From Spiribacter salilacus (GTDB lineage Bacteria > Pseudomonadota > Gammaproteobacteria > Nitrococcales > Nitrococcaceae), in contig NZ_WJPP01000003.1 of NCBI RefSeq assembly GCF_009649225.1, positions 1-64,000 of the forward strand: DNA of 64,000 bases, given 5' to 3'. The notes under the pieces were generated by a model that was not told the origin of the DNA, searched no databases, and saw nothing but the letters and a program-made list of their open reading frames with translations. Below are positions 8,419-17,458 of the stretch, in pieces (the stretch's first letter is position 1; each line of letters starts with the position of its first letter). The position numbers and the translations under genes were made by a program.

Positions 8419-9720
8419 TTAGTTAGAAAACTGCGCCACCATCTCTTGGCGAATTTGCACAGCTTGGTTATTCGGTAAGCTCACGTCTGCCAGCGTGACG
8501 GCTTGGCCACGGGGCACGTCATTTTTTAAAGACACCCCATGTGCTAAGCCAATCGGCAACAAATGCTCCGCTGCACTGCGGCGCGCTGAAACTAACTGCC
8601 CCCACACGGTGTAACCGCCTTCACCATCCAGCGTCTCACCCGCTTTTAAGTCTCGCTTTGCCACCGCGGCCACATCGCCAACCCACGCGCGGGTCTGCCC
8701 CGTTGGCTCGCCACGCAACGCCGCAGAGAGCACGCTGATCCCTAATTCCAGCCCAATCAAATGAAAGGGCTTATACATCGCGGCATATTGCCCGGTGCTG
8801 TCCGTTGGCAAGCCGTATTGCCGAAAGCAGGCGGCCGCATAGTCATTAGGCGCTTTAAAGACCACATAAACACCCCAGCGCAGATCCCGATAAACCGGGC
8901 GGCCATCACGCTCAAGGCTACTGACCACCTCAACGACTCCTGACTGAGGCAACACACCACCTAGCGACTGCGGTCGCATGATATGCGCTAAGTCATCAAC
9001 TCCACAGGGCGGAAAAGCCAGCCCCGCATCAGGCACTGCTAGATCACACGCATTGGCGATGGCCGCCATTTCGATGGCTGATTTGGTGCCGTCTAAAAAG
9101 CTATTAAACATCTGCGGGTTCATCCCCGCCGCGGCGGCTTCTTGGGCAGAAAGGCCGTAATGAGACCACACATCATCGGGGGTCACTTGATGATAAGCCG
9201 GCAAATACTTTGTGCCTTTACCGGCTGCCACCACCTCTAAGCCAGCGGCTCGCGCCCAGTCCACAATCTCTGAGGTTAGAGCGGGCTGATCACCATAGGC
9301 CATGGAGTACACAACGCCCCGCTCACGCGCTTTTTTGGCCAACAACGGCCCAGCTAAAACATCGGCCTCAACATTCACCATCACAATATGTCGGCCTGCC
9401 TCAATGGCTGCCAGCGCATGCTGTATGCCGGCCGCTGGATGCCCCGTTGCCTCAATAACCACATCGATATCATCGCGATTAACGAGCTCCATGCCGTCGG
9501 TCAAAAACACCGTGGCGTCTATGTGCGATTGCAACCATCCCACCGTGTGGCAAGCCGTGCGTGCCCGATCGGTATCTAAGTCTGCGATGGCCACCACTTC
9601 AAGGCCGGGCGTGCTGGGTACCTGGCTTAAAAACATTGAGCCAAATTTGCCCGCGCCGATCAGACCCACCCGAACGGGTTTATCAGCCGCACGCTCTTGT
9701 AATAGTCGATAAAGATTCAC
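8419..9720 (-). CDS. NAD(P)-dependent oxidoreductase with C-terminal SAF domain
   Basis: Homoserine-dehydrogenase-like protein of 433 residues. The N-terminal Rossmann fold reads VRVGLIGAGKFGSMFL, followed by VVAIADLD. The middle part has the catalytic-domain features of this group, and the C-terminal 90 or so residues fit a SAF domain (AVAKRDLKAGETLDGEGG, then LKNDVPRGQAVTLADV). The substrate is unknown; SAF-domain members act on varied sugar-acid or amino-acid aldehydes. The GTG start directly follows the upstream stop and has a strong GGAGGG six bases before it. It is the last gene of a tightly overlapping five-gene minus-strand operon. Confidence 0.8.
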   Translation of the reverse strand: MNLYRLLQERAADKPVRVGLIGAGKFGSMFLSQVPSTPGLEVVAIADLDTDRARTACHTVGWLQSHIDATVFLTDGMELVNRDDIDVVIEATGHPAAGIQHALAAIEAGRHIVMVNVEADVLAGPLLAKKARERGVVYSMAYGDQPALTSEIVDWARAAGLEVVAAGKGTKYLPAYHQVTPDDVWSHYGLSAQEAAAAGMNPQMFNSFLDGTKSAIEMAAIANACDLAVPDAGLAFPPCGVDDLAHIMRPQSLGGVLPQSGVVEVVSSLERDGRPVYRDLRWGVYVVFKAPNDYAAACFRQYGLPTDSTGQYAAMYKPFHLIGLELGISVLSAALRGEPTGQTRAWVGDVAAVAKRDLKAGETLDGEGGYTVWGQLVSARRSAAEHLLPIGLAHGVSLKNDVPRGQAVTLADVSLPNNQAVQIRQEMVAQFSN

Positions 9721-10686
9721 TCAGTTCCCTCCACAACTCGCCCCGCCCAATACGCAGAACTGCGCACAATGCGGATGATTAAGCGCGACGGTCTCTGCCG
9801 CTTGCGCCAATGTATGCCCTAAATCAAAACGCTCGTCATACGGTAGCAAAGTACACGCCACCACACTCGGGTGATCTGCACCCTTGCGCTTAACGATCAT
9901 GCGTGAGCTTGCGCACATCATCGTATCAGGATGCACGTTTAACTTTTGCCAGCACTCAGTGGTGATCTCTGGCACGTCGAGGCGGGCATCCATTTCCGGA
10001 AACAAAACCAATGTTTGCTTTGCCATCGCATCCAACGCAATGCCACGCTCGGCAAATAATGCGGCATACCCTTGCCGCATTGTCATCTCGTCATCACCGG
10101 CAAAAAGCCGACCCGCAATATCCACCTTAAACCCCTGCTTGGTGAGCCATTGCAGCCCCTCAATCACCGGCTCAAAAGTCTCTGCGCCGCGCTCGGCCTC
10201 ATGCCAGGTCGGATCAAAATGGTCGATAGAAACCCGCAGGGTCAGCTGATGGCCATACGCTGCGTGCAAAGCCAACAAGCCCTTTTTAACGCGCGGCCGC
10301 AGCATGGGTTTTGTGGCATTGGTCAGCAGAAGCACCTCAAAGCCACGCTCAAGCGTCAGCTCAAGAATATCGAGCATATCCGGATTTAAAAACGGCTCAC
10401 CCCCAGTAAAACCCACCACCTGCGTGCCAAGCTGGTGGGTTGCGATTTCATCAAGATAAAAAGCCACCTCATTGGTGGTGATGTAGGCCAGCCGATCGTT
10501 ACTTGGCGAAGATTCGATATAGCAGTTGCGGCATTCCAAGTTGCATAAAGTGCCCGTATTAATCCACAGCGTCTCAAGCTTTTTTAGGGTAACCGAGGCT
10601 CTTGGTTCACCTTTAGCCGTGCGCGCAGGATCACGGAATTTTGCCGGGTCCAAAAAATACGGCTTGTCTAAAGCAGGCTGATTCAT
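9721..10686 (-). CDS. Radical SAM protein with cysteine-rich C-terminus
   Basis: Protein of 321 residues with the radical SAM CxxxCxxC motif as CNLECRNC near residue 53-60 and the GFTGGEPFLNP segment about 40 residues later, which together bind a 4Fe-4S cluster and S-adenosylmethionine. The C-terminal third holds further cysteines (MMCASSRM, VVACTLLPYDE, HCAQFCVLGGASCGG), consistent with one or more auxiliary clusters as in SPASM/Twitch-type enzymes. The substrate is unknown and I see no short precursor peptide beside it. Its start overlaps the TVP38-family stop by ATGA and the SAF oxidoreductase follows at once, so the two enzymes probably act in one process. Confidence 0.85.
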   Translation of the reverse strand: MNQPALDKPYFLDPAKFRDPARTAKGEPRASVTLKKLETLWINTGTLCNLECRNCYIESSPSNDRLAYITTNEVAFYLDEIATHQLGTQVVGFTGGEPFLNPDMLDILELTLERGFEVLLLTNATKPMLRPRVKKGLLALHAAYGHQLTLRVSIDHFDPTWHEAERGAETFEPVIEGLQWLTKQGFKVDIAGRLFAGDDEMTMRQGYAALFAERGIALDAMAKQTLVLFPEMDARLDVPEITTECWQKLNVHPDTMMCASSRMIVKRKGADHPSVVACTLLPYDERFDLGHTLAQAAETVALNHPHCAQFCVLGGASCGGN

Positions 10687-11342
10687 AGCGGAGCTTTCTC
10701 CTTACGCAAACTTTGTATGAGGCGCGGAATAAATGCCACCAGCGCGATGAGCGCTAGCGCAATTAGGGCCGGTTGAACCCAGTTACCCTGCCCCGCCAAC
10801 GCTTCACGCCCGGCATGCCCCACCCAGGCATAGGCAAGCGCACCCGGGGCCATCGCGATAAAACTGGTAACAACATAAACTGACAAGCGAATACGCGTTA
10901 ACCCCAGCGCGTAGTTTAAAAGATTAAACGGAAACAGGGGCACAAGACGCACCAGTGCCACAAAGCGCCATCCTTCCCGATCAATCCCCTGCTGAAGCCG
11001 GTTAACACGCGGGCCTGCTTTGGCAGCCACCCAGTCACCCAAGACCGTTTTAGCGGCCAGAAAAGCTAATGTGGCGCCCAACGTTGCACCGATTAAGCTA
11101 TAAACCGTGCCGACCACCGGACCAAACACGGCCCCGCCGGTAATCGTAAAAATTAACCCAGGCAAAAACGCCACAGCAGCCAGCGCATACGCTGCAATAA
11201 AAACAATAACGGCCCAAACCCCTAAGCCATCGATCGTCTCGGCAAGCATGGCCTGATCGAGCTGCCCCCGATAGAAGACACCCACCGTTATCACGGCGAT
11301 AACCAATGCAAAAACGAGCAGGCGTTTGGTCAACATGCTCAT
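10683..11342 (-). CDS. TVP38/TMEM64 (VTT/DedA-like) membrane protein
   Basis: Integral membrane protein of 219 residues with the VTT-domain signature FLPGLIFTITGGAVFGPVVG and the downstream GATLGATLAFLAAK segment. A short cytoplasmic N-terminus precedes the first membrane helix, and the tail is basic. VTT proteins are linked to lipid scrambling or small-solute transport, but the role here is not known. Members are often found beside MerA/Lpd-like flavoproteins, as here. It overlaps both neighbours by 4 bases (ATGA). Confidence 0.85.
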   Translation of the reverse strand: MSMLTKRLLVFALVIAVITVGVFYRGQLDQAMLAETIDGLGVWAVIVFIAAYALAAVAFLPGLIFTITGGAVFGPVVGTVYSLIGATLGATLAFLAAKTVLGDWVAAKAGPRVNRLQQGIDREGWRFVALVRLVPLFPFNLLNYALGLTRIRLSVYVVTSFIAMAPGALAYAWVGHAGREALAGQGNWVQPALIALALIALVAFIPRLIQSLRKEKAPL

Positions 11343-12754
11343 GGCAGTAGCCGGTTAATCCACTTAACAAAAAGCCGGGTTTTGGGTGAGAACAGCGCCG
11401 GTGAAAAATAACTGCCCGCGGCGCGCTTGGTAATTTGTGCCAAGGTGGGGTAGGCGTGCACTAGACTCGCGATTTTACGCAGTGGTATCCGCTCGCTAAC
11501 CGCTAAGGCAATCTCATGGATTAACTCACCCGCATGCGGCCCTAAAAGACTAGCGCCAATGATACGGCCCTTTGCCACATGCAATTTAAGCTCACCGGCT
11601 GTTGCGCCGTCTGCCAGTGCACGATCCACCTCGGCAAAAGGGAACTGTACCGTCTGAAAATTGATACCTGCCGCGGCGGCAGCTTCAGCGGTATACCCAA
11701 CCTGAGCCAGCTCAGGGTCGGTGTAAGTTACCCAGGGCACTGCGCGATAATCGACTTTTTTAGGCATTCTAAAAATCGCATTGCTAATAATCACACCCGC
11801 CTGATATTCCGCCATATGGGTAAAGGGATAAGGGCCCACACAATCGCCGCAAGCAAAAATATGCCGCTGTGTAGTGCGTAGACGCTGATCAACTTGGATT
11901 GTTCCGCTGGCAGGGCAGGTGATGCCGGCATTCTCCAGCGCCAACGCCTCGGTGTTAGCCCGCCGACCTGCCGCAACAAGCAGCGCGTCTACCTCAATCG
12001 ATGCCTGTCCCAAATGAAGCACTATGTTGCCCGCTTGCTGCGCGATCTGATCGATAGTTGCTTCAAGCTGGACATCCACACCTTCTTGGCGCAGCACCTC
12101 CAGTAGCATTTGGCTCAACGCTGGGTCATCTTTAGGCAGAATCCGCGCCCCTGCTTCAAAAACCGTGACCTGAGCGCCAAGACGGCTAAATGCCTGCGCC
12201 AGCTCTAAGCCAATGGGCCCGGCCCCAATCACCGCAAGCCGTTTCGGCAGTGTTTTAAGCTCAAAAATGCTCTCATTGGTATAAAAAGGCACCTCATTGA
12301 GCCCAGAGATCGGCGGCACGGCTGGCCGAGAGCCCGTGGCAATCACAAACCGCCGCCCCTTGATCTGATCGCCATTCACCTCAACGGTATGGGCATCAAT
12401 AAAAGCCGCTTCACCAAACCGGACATCCACCCCATAGCCACGAAAACGCTCGGGGTCGTCATGCACACGAATCGTTTCAATCACAGACTGAACGCGGGCT
12501 ATTACTTGCCCAAGATCTGCATCGCCGCCGGTGGCCACCACCCCAAATGCTGCGCTGTTTTTTACGGTATGCGCCACTTTGGCGCTGCGAATTAGGGTTT
12601 TACTGGGAATACAGCCTACATTCAGACAATCGCCCCCCAGCACAGGCTCACGCTCTATCAGAACCACATCGAGCCCCAGTTGGCCTGCTACGCTGGCGGT
12701 GACCAGCCCCCCTACGCCACCACCAATAATGACTAGGTCATGGGCTTTACTCAT
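11339..12754 (-). CDS. FAD pyridine nucleotide-disulfide oxidoreductase, MerA/Lpd-like
   Basis: Class I disulfide oxidoreductase of 471 residues. It has the N-terminal FAD fold LVIIGGGVGGLVTASVAG, the redox pair in GGDCLNVGCIPSK (C-x4-C), a central NAD-binding fold VIGAGPIGLELAQAF, and the dimerisation-domain segment VHAYPTLAQI (canonical HAHPT, here with Tyr). It lacks the N-terminal HMA domain and the C-terminal vicinal cysteines of true mercuric reductase, so mercury reduction should not be assumed. The physiological electron partner is unknown. It overlaps the DUF3047 gene by 8 bases and the VTT gene by 4. Confidence 0.88.
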   Translation of the reverse strand: MSKAHDLVIIGGGVGGLVTASVAGQLGLDVVLIEREPVLGGDCLNVGCIPSKTLIRSAKVAHTVKNSAAFGVVATGGDADLGQVIARVQSVIETIRVHDDPERFRGYGVDVRFGEAAFIDAHTVEVNGDQIKGRRFVIATGSRPAVPPISGLNEVPFYTNESIFELKTLPKRLAVIGAGPIGLELAQAFSRLGAQVTVFEAGARILPKDDPALSQMLLEVLRQEGVDVQLEATIDQIAQQAGNIVLHLGQASIEVDALLVAAGRRANTEALALENAGITCPASGTIQVDQRLRTTQRHIFACGDCVGPYPFTHMAEYQAGVIISNAIFRMPKKVDYRAVPWVTYTDPELAQVGYTAEAAAAAGINFQTVQFPFAEVDRALADGATAGELKLHVAKGRIIGASLLGPHAGELIHEIALAVSERIPLRKIASLVHAYPTLAQITKRAAGSYFSPALFSPKTRLFVKWINRLLP

Positions 12755-13388
12755 CGCTGATCACCTTTATTAAGCCGTAATAAGCCCGGATTGGCTGATT
12801 GATATTGTCGCAATCGGTCATGATGGCAATACCGTCTAACCGATCCGCGGTTTGGCCATGCAAAGCAGCAAAATCATCCGCTAAGTGACGACGCTCTGTG
12901 AGCCACTGCCCAGCTGCTTCATTGCCACTGCGAATCGCAAGCATTTGCGCTTGCTTAGCAAATGCATTGGGCCAGGTGGCGCCTTCGGGCTGATTGGCCG
13001 CCCACACATAATTAACAGCCCTTGTGCGCCAGGCGAACAGCCCCCCATCGCGCACGGCATAAATTCGCGCAGCGTAGTCATCGCCCGCGCGGCGGGTTTC
13101 ATCGTGCTCACCTCGATGGGCATGCTCAATCCGCCAAGACCACTCCAAAATGGGCGTTTGGTTTAAATCAATCGCCATTGGCTGGTAAAGGGCCACCGCA
13201 CCACCAGGCTGGCAATCTGCCTGCACCGCTAGCTGCCCATCAACCGTTGCCAAACTGTATTCAACCGGGCCGGCAAACACCTCTTGCTCCCAGTCAATAA
13301 TCTCGGCCGGAGTGAAGGTTTGTGCGAATGCCTGTCCTGCTAATAAGACAATGGCCAGCGCAAACGCTCTTAATAGACCTATTTTCAT
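12747..13388 (-). CDS. DUF3047 domain exported protein
   Basis: Protein of 213 residues starting with a clear Sec signal peptide (LRAFALAIVLLAGQAFAQ). The rest matches the DUF3047 pattern: a paired WSWRIEH segment, DDYAARIYAV, and a late segment DGIAIMTDCDN. The fold is expected to be a periplasmic beta-sandwich of unknown function. I chose the ATG at 13388 because the signal peptide begins there; a longer in-frame reading starts at 13499 without one. It heads the operon that continues with the flavoprotein, VTT, radical SAM and SAF genes, and is divergent from the hydrolase-OsmC gene 60 bases away. Confidence 0.8.
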   Translation of the reverse strand: MKIGLLRAFALAIVLLAGQAFAQTFTPAEIIDWEQEVFAGPVEYSLATVDGQLAVQADCQPGGAVALYQPMAIDLNQTPILEWSWRIEHAHRGEHDETRRAGDDYAARIYAVRDGGLFAWRTRAVNYVWAANQPEGATWPNAFAKQAQMLAIRSGNEAAGQWLTERRHLADDFAALHGQTADRLDGIAIMTDCDNINQPIRAYYGLIKVISDE

Positions 13389-13448
13389 AAATTGAGTGTA
13401 CGCCAATAGCGGCTTTACTCGATGGCTCATGAAAGCCACTATGTCAAC

Positions 13449-14684
13449 ATGAGCACACAAAAAGTCAGCTTTACCGGTCATAGCGGTGAAACGCTCCATG
13501 CAAGACTCGACCTGCCCGATGGCCCGATACGCGCAACGGCGCTATTTGCCCATTGCTTTACCTGCTCTAAAGACATCCCCGCTGCACGCCGCATTGCAGG
13601 GCGGCTGGCCGCGCAAGGCATTGCCGTGTTGCGCTTTGATTTTACGGGGCTCGGGCACTCAGAAGGCGAATTTGCTAATACCAACTTCACCTCTAATGTT
13701 GAAGATCTACGCTTAGCCGCTGCCCATTTGGCAAGCACCGTCGGCGCCCCACAATTACTGGTTGGTCATTCGCTAGGTGGCGCGGCCGTCATTAAGGCGG
13801 CACCCGATATTAAAAGCGCACGCGCCGTGGTCACCATCGGTGCACCGTCCGACCCCAGCCATGTCTCTAAGCACTTCGCCGCACAGCTTGAAAACATCCA
13901 AAAAACCGGTGAGGCGGAGGTCGATTTAGACGGACGGCCGTTCATCATTCAGCGGCAGTTTCTTGACGACATCACAACGAGCAAGCTTGATGACGCGCTC
14001 AAACATCTCAATGCCGCTTTGCTGATACTGCACTCACCACGGGATGCTACGGTTGGCATTGATAATGCCGCTGAGCTTTTTACCGGGGCAATGCATCCTA
14101 AAAGCTTTATCACCTTAGATGCTGCGGATCATCTGATTACCCGGGCAGAAGATGCGGAATACACAGCGGATGTGATTGGGGCCTGGGCGATGCGGTATCT
14201 GCAACTTGCCGAAATAGCGTCAAGCAATAGCGATACGCCTGAGGGTGTTACACGCGTCTCAGAGGTGAGTGCTGAGGGCTTTCGGCAGACGATTAATGTC
14301 TCTGGCAAGCACGTACTCACGGCGGATGAACCCACCGCAATGGGTGGCACAGACCGCGGTCCATCCCCCTACCAACTGGTGGCCGCTGGCCTTGGGGCTT
14401 GCACCAGCATGACGATTCGAATGGTCGCCAGGCGTAAAAAAATCCCTTTAGACCATGTGTATACCGATGTCACCCACGAAAAAGCGCACCGCACTGATTG
14501 CGAAAGTTGTGGCGAAAAGGGGGCACGTATTGATGTGTTTCAAAGGCGCATTTTTCTAGCCGGTAACTTAACCACCGATCAGCGTGAACAACTCTTAAAG
14601 ATTGCCGATAAATGCCCCGTACATCGCACGCTGGAGTCTGAAATTAAAATTGAAACGGCATTGATTGAAGATGACAGAGAATAA
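13449..14684 (+). CDS. Alpha/beta hydrolase fused to OsmC domain
   Basis: Bifunctional protein of 411 residues. The N-terminal 250 or so residues form an alpha/beta hydrolase with nucleophile elbow LLVGHSLGGAA and a late DAADHLI acid/His region. The C-terminal 135 residues form an OsmC/Ohr-like domain with peroxidatic cysteines in GACTSMTI and DKCPVHRTLE, so reduction of organic hydroperoxides is plausible. This fusion is a recurrent bacterial architecture. I chose the ATG at 13449 (MSTQKVSF); an ATG at 13422 would add nine residues. The stop overlaps the next gene by 14 bases, the first link of a four-gene operon. Confidence 0.87.
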   Translation: MSTQKVSFTGHSGETLHARLDLPDGPIRATALFAHCFTCSKDIPAARRIAGRLAAQGIAVLRFDFTGLGHSEGEFANTNFTSNVEDLRLAAAHLASTVGAPQLLVGHSLGGAAVIKAAPDIKSARAVVTIGAPSDPSHVSKHFAAQLENIQKTGEAEVDLDGRPFIIQRQFLDDITTSKLDDALKHLNAALLILHSPRDATVGIDNAAELFTGAMHPKSFITLDAADHLITRAEDAEYTADVIGAWAMRYLQLAEIASSNSDTPEGVTRVSEVSAEGFRQTINVSGKHVLTADEPTAMGGTDRGPSPYQLVAAGLGACTSMTIRMVARRKKIPLDHVYTDVTHEKAHRTDCESCGEKGARIDVFQRRIFLAGNLTTDQREQLLKIADKCPVHRTLESEIKIETALIEDDRE

Positions 14685-15069
14685 AGCACTGAGCATTTTA
14701 GGGTGGGTTAAGCGCATCGCCATGGTCGGCGCCAGTGCCGACCCCAGCAAAGCTAGCTACCGGGTGTTAAAAGACCTCACAGCCCGAGGCTACGAGGTAA
14801 TTCCCGTGAACCCACGCCCTGATTTGACGGAAATTGATGGGCTTAAGGTTTACCCCACGCTCAAAGATATCGACCAACCGGTGGATATGGTGGATGTGTT
14901 TAGACCGCCTGCTGAGCTACCGGAAATTGCTCGCCAAGCCGTCGACATCAATGCGAAAGTGTTATGGATGCAATTAGGAATAAAAAATACCGAAGCGGAG
15001 GAGGTGGCTCGCGCTGCTGGGCTTGAAGTGGTTATGGATCGCTGCCCGAGCATCGAGCTTGCAAAATAA
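14671..15069 (+). CDS. CoA-binding protein (YccU/COG1832 family)
   Basis: Small Rossmann-fold protein of 132 residues. The motif RIAMVGASADPSKASYRVLK near the N-terminus and EVIPVNPR are characteristic of the succinyl-CoA synthetase-like CoA-binding domain found alone. The biochemical role of the family is unclear. ATG at 14671 was chosen over an upstream TTG at 14665. It sits between the hydrolase-OsmC fusion and a crotonase with a TAATG overlap at its 3' end, fitting acyl-CoA metabolism. Confidence 0.82.
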   Translation: MTENKALSILGWVKRIAMVGASADPSKASYRVLKDLTARGYEVIPVNPRPDLTEIDGLKVYPTLKDIDQPVDMVDVFRPPAELPEIARQAVDINAKVLWMQLGIKNTEAEEVARAAGLEVVMDRCPSIELAK

Positions 15070-15857
15070 TGCTTTTATTATCTGAGCAAAACGATAACGG
15101 CGTACTGCGCCTGACCCTAAACGACAGCAGCCGTCGCAACGCATTATCTGAGCAGATGCTCGATACGTTGCAGACCACGCTAGAGGCCGCCGCAAGCAAC
15201 CCTGAAGTTCGCGTGATTGTGCTAGCGGCTACCGGCCCTGCCTTTTGCGCTGGTCATGACTTAAAAGAAATCACCCAAGCACGGCAGCATGATGACGCGG
15301 GGCGAGCATTCTTTACCCGTTTAATGGGCCATTGTGCGACTGTGATGCAAGCCATTGTTAATCACCCCAAGCCGGTGATTGCCGAGGTTACCGGGATTGC
15401 CACGGCCGCTGGCTGCCAACTCGTTGCCAGTTGTGATTTGGCTTACGCTGGCCCTGAGGCACGTTTTGCAACGCCGGGGGTGCATATTGGATTGTTTTGC
15501 TCAACGCCCATGGTGGCCATGTCTCGGAATGTCAGCAATAAAGCGGCCATGGAAATGCTGCTAACCGGAGATATGCTCAGTGCTGAAGAGGCAATGCAGC
15601 ATGGGCTAATTAATCGCGTTATTGCAGCGGAAGAGCTCACTGCCTACACCATGGAAATGGCGGCAAAAATTGCCAGCAAGTCGAGCATGACGCTGGCCAC
15701 CGGCAAAAAGGCGTTTTATGCCCAGCGCGAAATGCCGTTAGCCGAAGCGTATGCCTATACCTCTGAGATTATGGTAGAAAACATGCTCAAGCAGGATGCC
15801 AAAGAGGGTATTAACGCGTTCGTCGAAAAACGCACGCCACACTGGCAAGACCAATGA
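15069..15857 (+). CDS. Crotonase superfamily protein, ECHDC3-like
   Basis: Enoyl-CoA hydratase/isomerase fold of 262 residues with the oxyanion-hole segment CAGHDLKEI. The two glutamates required for hydration in classic crotonase are absent: the first position lies in TAAGCQLVASCD (Gln for Glu) and the second in FATPGVHIGLFCSTP (no Glu). This pattern is that of ECHDC3-type proteins, whose reaction is not established. Simple enoyl-CoA hydratase activity is therefore unlikely; another CoA-thioester chemistry is possible. The start overlaps the CoA-binding gene and the stop overlaps the ligase gene (ATGA). Confidence 0.85.
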   Translation: MLLLSEQNDNGVLRLTLNDSSRRNALSEQMLDTLQTTLEAAASNPEVRVIVLAATGPAFCAGHDLKEITQARQHDDAGRAFFTRLMGHCATVMQAIVNHPKPVIAEVTGIATAAGCQLVASCDLAYAGPEARFATPGVHIGLFCSTPMVAMSRNVSNKAAMEMLLTGDMLSAEEAMQHGLINRVIAAEELTAYTMEMAAKIASKSSMTLATGKKAFYAQREMPLAEAYAYTSEIMVENMLKQDAKEGINAFVEKRTPHWQDQ

Positions 15858-17458
15858 ACTCCGCATACAACGACGAGCTGCCGCGTAATGCAGCAAATTA
15901 TCAGCCGCTAACACCGCTGATTTTTCTGCAGCGTGCCGCCGATGTAATGCCGCATCATCCCGCAATCATCCACGGCGATCAGCGTTTTAGTTACGCCGAG
16001 TTTTATCAGCGCTCCTGCCAGCTTGCCTCGGCCCTTACAAAAGCTGGCATGGCCCGTGGCGATACCGTATCCGTACTACTCCCCAATATACCGGCCATGC
16101 TAGAAGCTCACCATGGCGTACCCATGTGTCAGGCCGTGTTGCATGCAATTAATACACGTTTAGATGCCAGCACCATTGCTTTTCAGCTCGATCATGCTCA
16201 ATCCAAAATACTCATCGTTGATCAGGCCCTGCTGCCACTTGCGCAGGCGGCATTAGCTCTGAGTGATGTAGCGCCGGAGCTGATTATTAACGACAGCCCA
16301 GCCGATTCTGAACATTTAGATTATGAGCAATTTATTGCCACCGGCGATCCGGACTTTCAATGGCTGATGCCCGAAGATGAGTGGGATGCCATTTCTATTG
16401 GCTACACCTCAGGCACCACGGGCAACCCCAAAGGCGTGGTCTCGCACCATCGGGGCGCGTATTTACTGGCACAGGGCAACGCGCTTGTGGCCAACATGCC
16501 GCGGCATTCCACCTATCTCTGGACGTTGCCGATGTTTCACTGCAACGGCTGGTGTTTCCCATGGACCCTATCGGTATTATTTGGCACGCATATCTGTTTG
16601 CGCGAGGTGCGCGCAGAGCCCATCTGGCAGGCGCTAGCGGAACATAAAGTAACTCACCTGTGTGGCGCACCCCCGGTCATGTCATTGCTGGTATCGACGC
16701 CAGCCGAGCAACGCCGCAAACTCCCCCATGCTGTGGAATTTTTTACCGCCGCCGCACCGCCACCCAAAAAAGTATTGGCGGATATGGAAGCCGCTGGATT
16801 TAACGTGACCCAACTTTATGGCCTAACCGAAACCTATGGCCCGGCCGTGGTGAATGAATGGCATAGCGAGTGGGATACCCTCGATGCCGATGCGCGCACC
16901 GCCTACAAAGCCCGCCAAGGGGTACGTTATTTACCGCTAGAGCAGCTAAAGGTGCTCGATCCCGATACGCTAAAACCCGTGCCGGCAGATGGCCGCACGA
17001 TTGGCGAGGTCATGTTTCGTGGCAACGTGGTCATGAAGGGCTATTTTAGAAACCCCAGCGCCACCGAGGAGGCATTTGCCGGAGGGTGGTTCCACTCCGG
17101 TGATCTCGGTGTGATGCATGCCGATGGCTATATCGAGCTGAAAGATCGCTCGAAAGACATCATCATCTCAGGCGGTGAAAATATATCGTCTATTGAAATT
17201 GAAGATGCCCTGTACAAACACCCCGCCGTTGCCGTGGCCGCCGTGGTAGCCATGCCCCATGAGAAATGGGGCGAAACGCCCTGTGCCTTTATCGAGCGTA
17301 TGCCCGAGCAAACGGTTAACGAGGAAGCACTGATCGCTCATTGTCGCCAGCATCTAGCCGGCTACAAAATGCCGCGCCACTTTGTGTTTGCTGACATTCC
17401 GCGTACGGCCACGGGCAAAATACAAAAGCATCTGCTACGCAAACAGCTCAACAATTAA
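15854..17458 (+). CDS. Acyl-CoA ligase (AMP-forming)
   Basis: ANL-superfamily adenylating enzyme of 534 residues that would activate a carboxylic acid to its CoA thioester with ATP. Visible motifs are YTSGTTGNPKGVV (P-loop like A3), YGLTETYGP (A5), the hinge ELKDRSKDIIISGGENIS (A8) and the C-terminal catalytic lysine in RTATGKIQKHLLR (A10). The N-terminal NIPAMLEAHHGVPMCQAVL context is typical of short/medium-chain ligases, a group that also contains DmdB; the substrate cannot be told from sequence. It is the last gene of the plus-strand operon, and its stop overlaps the convergent MetF-like gene by 4 bases. Confidence 0.88.
   Translation: MNSAYNDELPRNAANYQPLTPLIFLQRAADVMPHHPAIIHGDQRFSYAEFYQRSCQLASALTKAGMARGDTVSVLLPNIPAMLEAHHGVPMCQAVLHAINTRLDASTIAFQLDHAQSKILIVDQALLPLAQAALALSDVAPELIINDSPADSEHLDYEQFIATGDPDFQWLMPEDEWDAISIGYTSGTTGNPKGVVSHHRGAYLLAQGNALVANMPRHSTYLWTLPMFHCNGWCFPWTLSVLFGTHICLREVRAEPIWQALAEHKVTHLCGAPPVMSLLVSTPAEQRRKLPHAVEFFTAAAPPPKKVLADMEAAGFNVTQLYGLTETYGPAVVNEWHSEWDTLDADARTAYKARQGVRYLPLEQLKVLDPDTLKPVPADGRTIGEVMFRGNVVMKGYFRNPSATEEAFAGGWFHSGDLGVMHADGYIELKDRSKDIIISGGENISSIEIEDALYKHPAVAVAAVVAMPHEKWGETPCAFIERMPEQTVNEEALIAHCRQHLAGYKMPRHFVFADIPRTATGKIQKHLLRKQLNN

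Noticed and set aside
9302-9712. 136-codon open frame opposite the SAF oxidoreductase
   Set aside because: It is antisense to a clear gene, with low-complexity Ala/Ser/Pro/Arg composition and no recognisable domain. It is a coding shadow.
11339-12754. Mercuric reductase
   Set aside because: There is no HMA domain, no C-terminal vicinal cysteines and no other mer gene. Only the general disulfide-oxidoreductase fold is supported.
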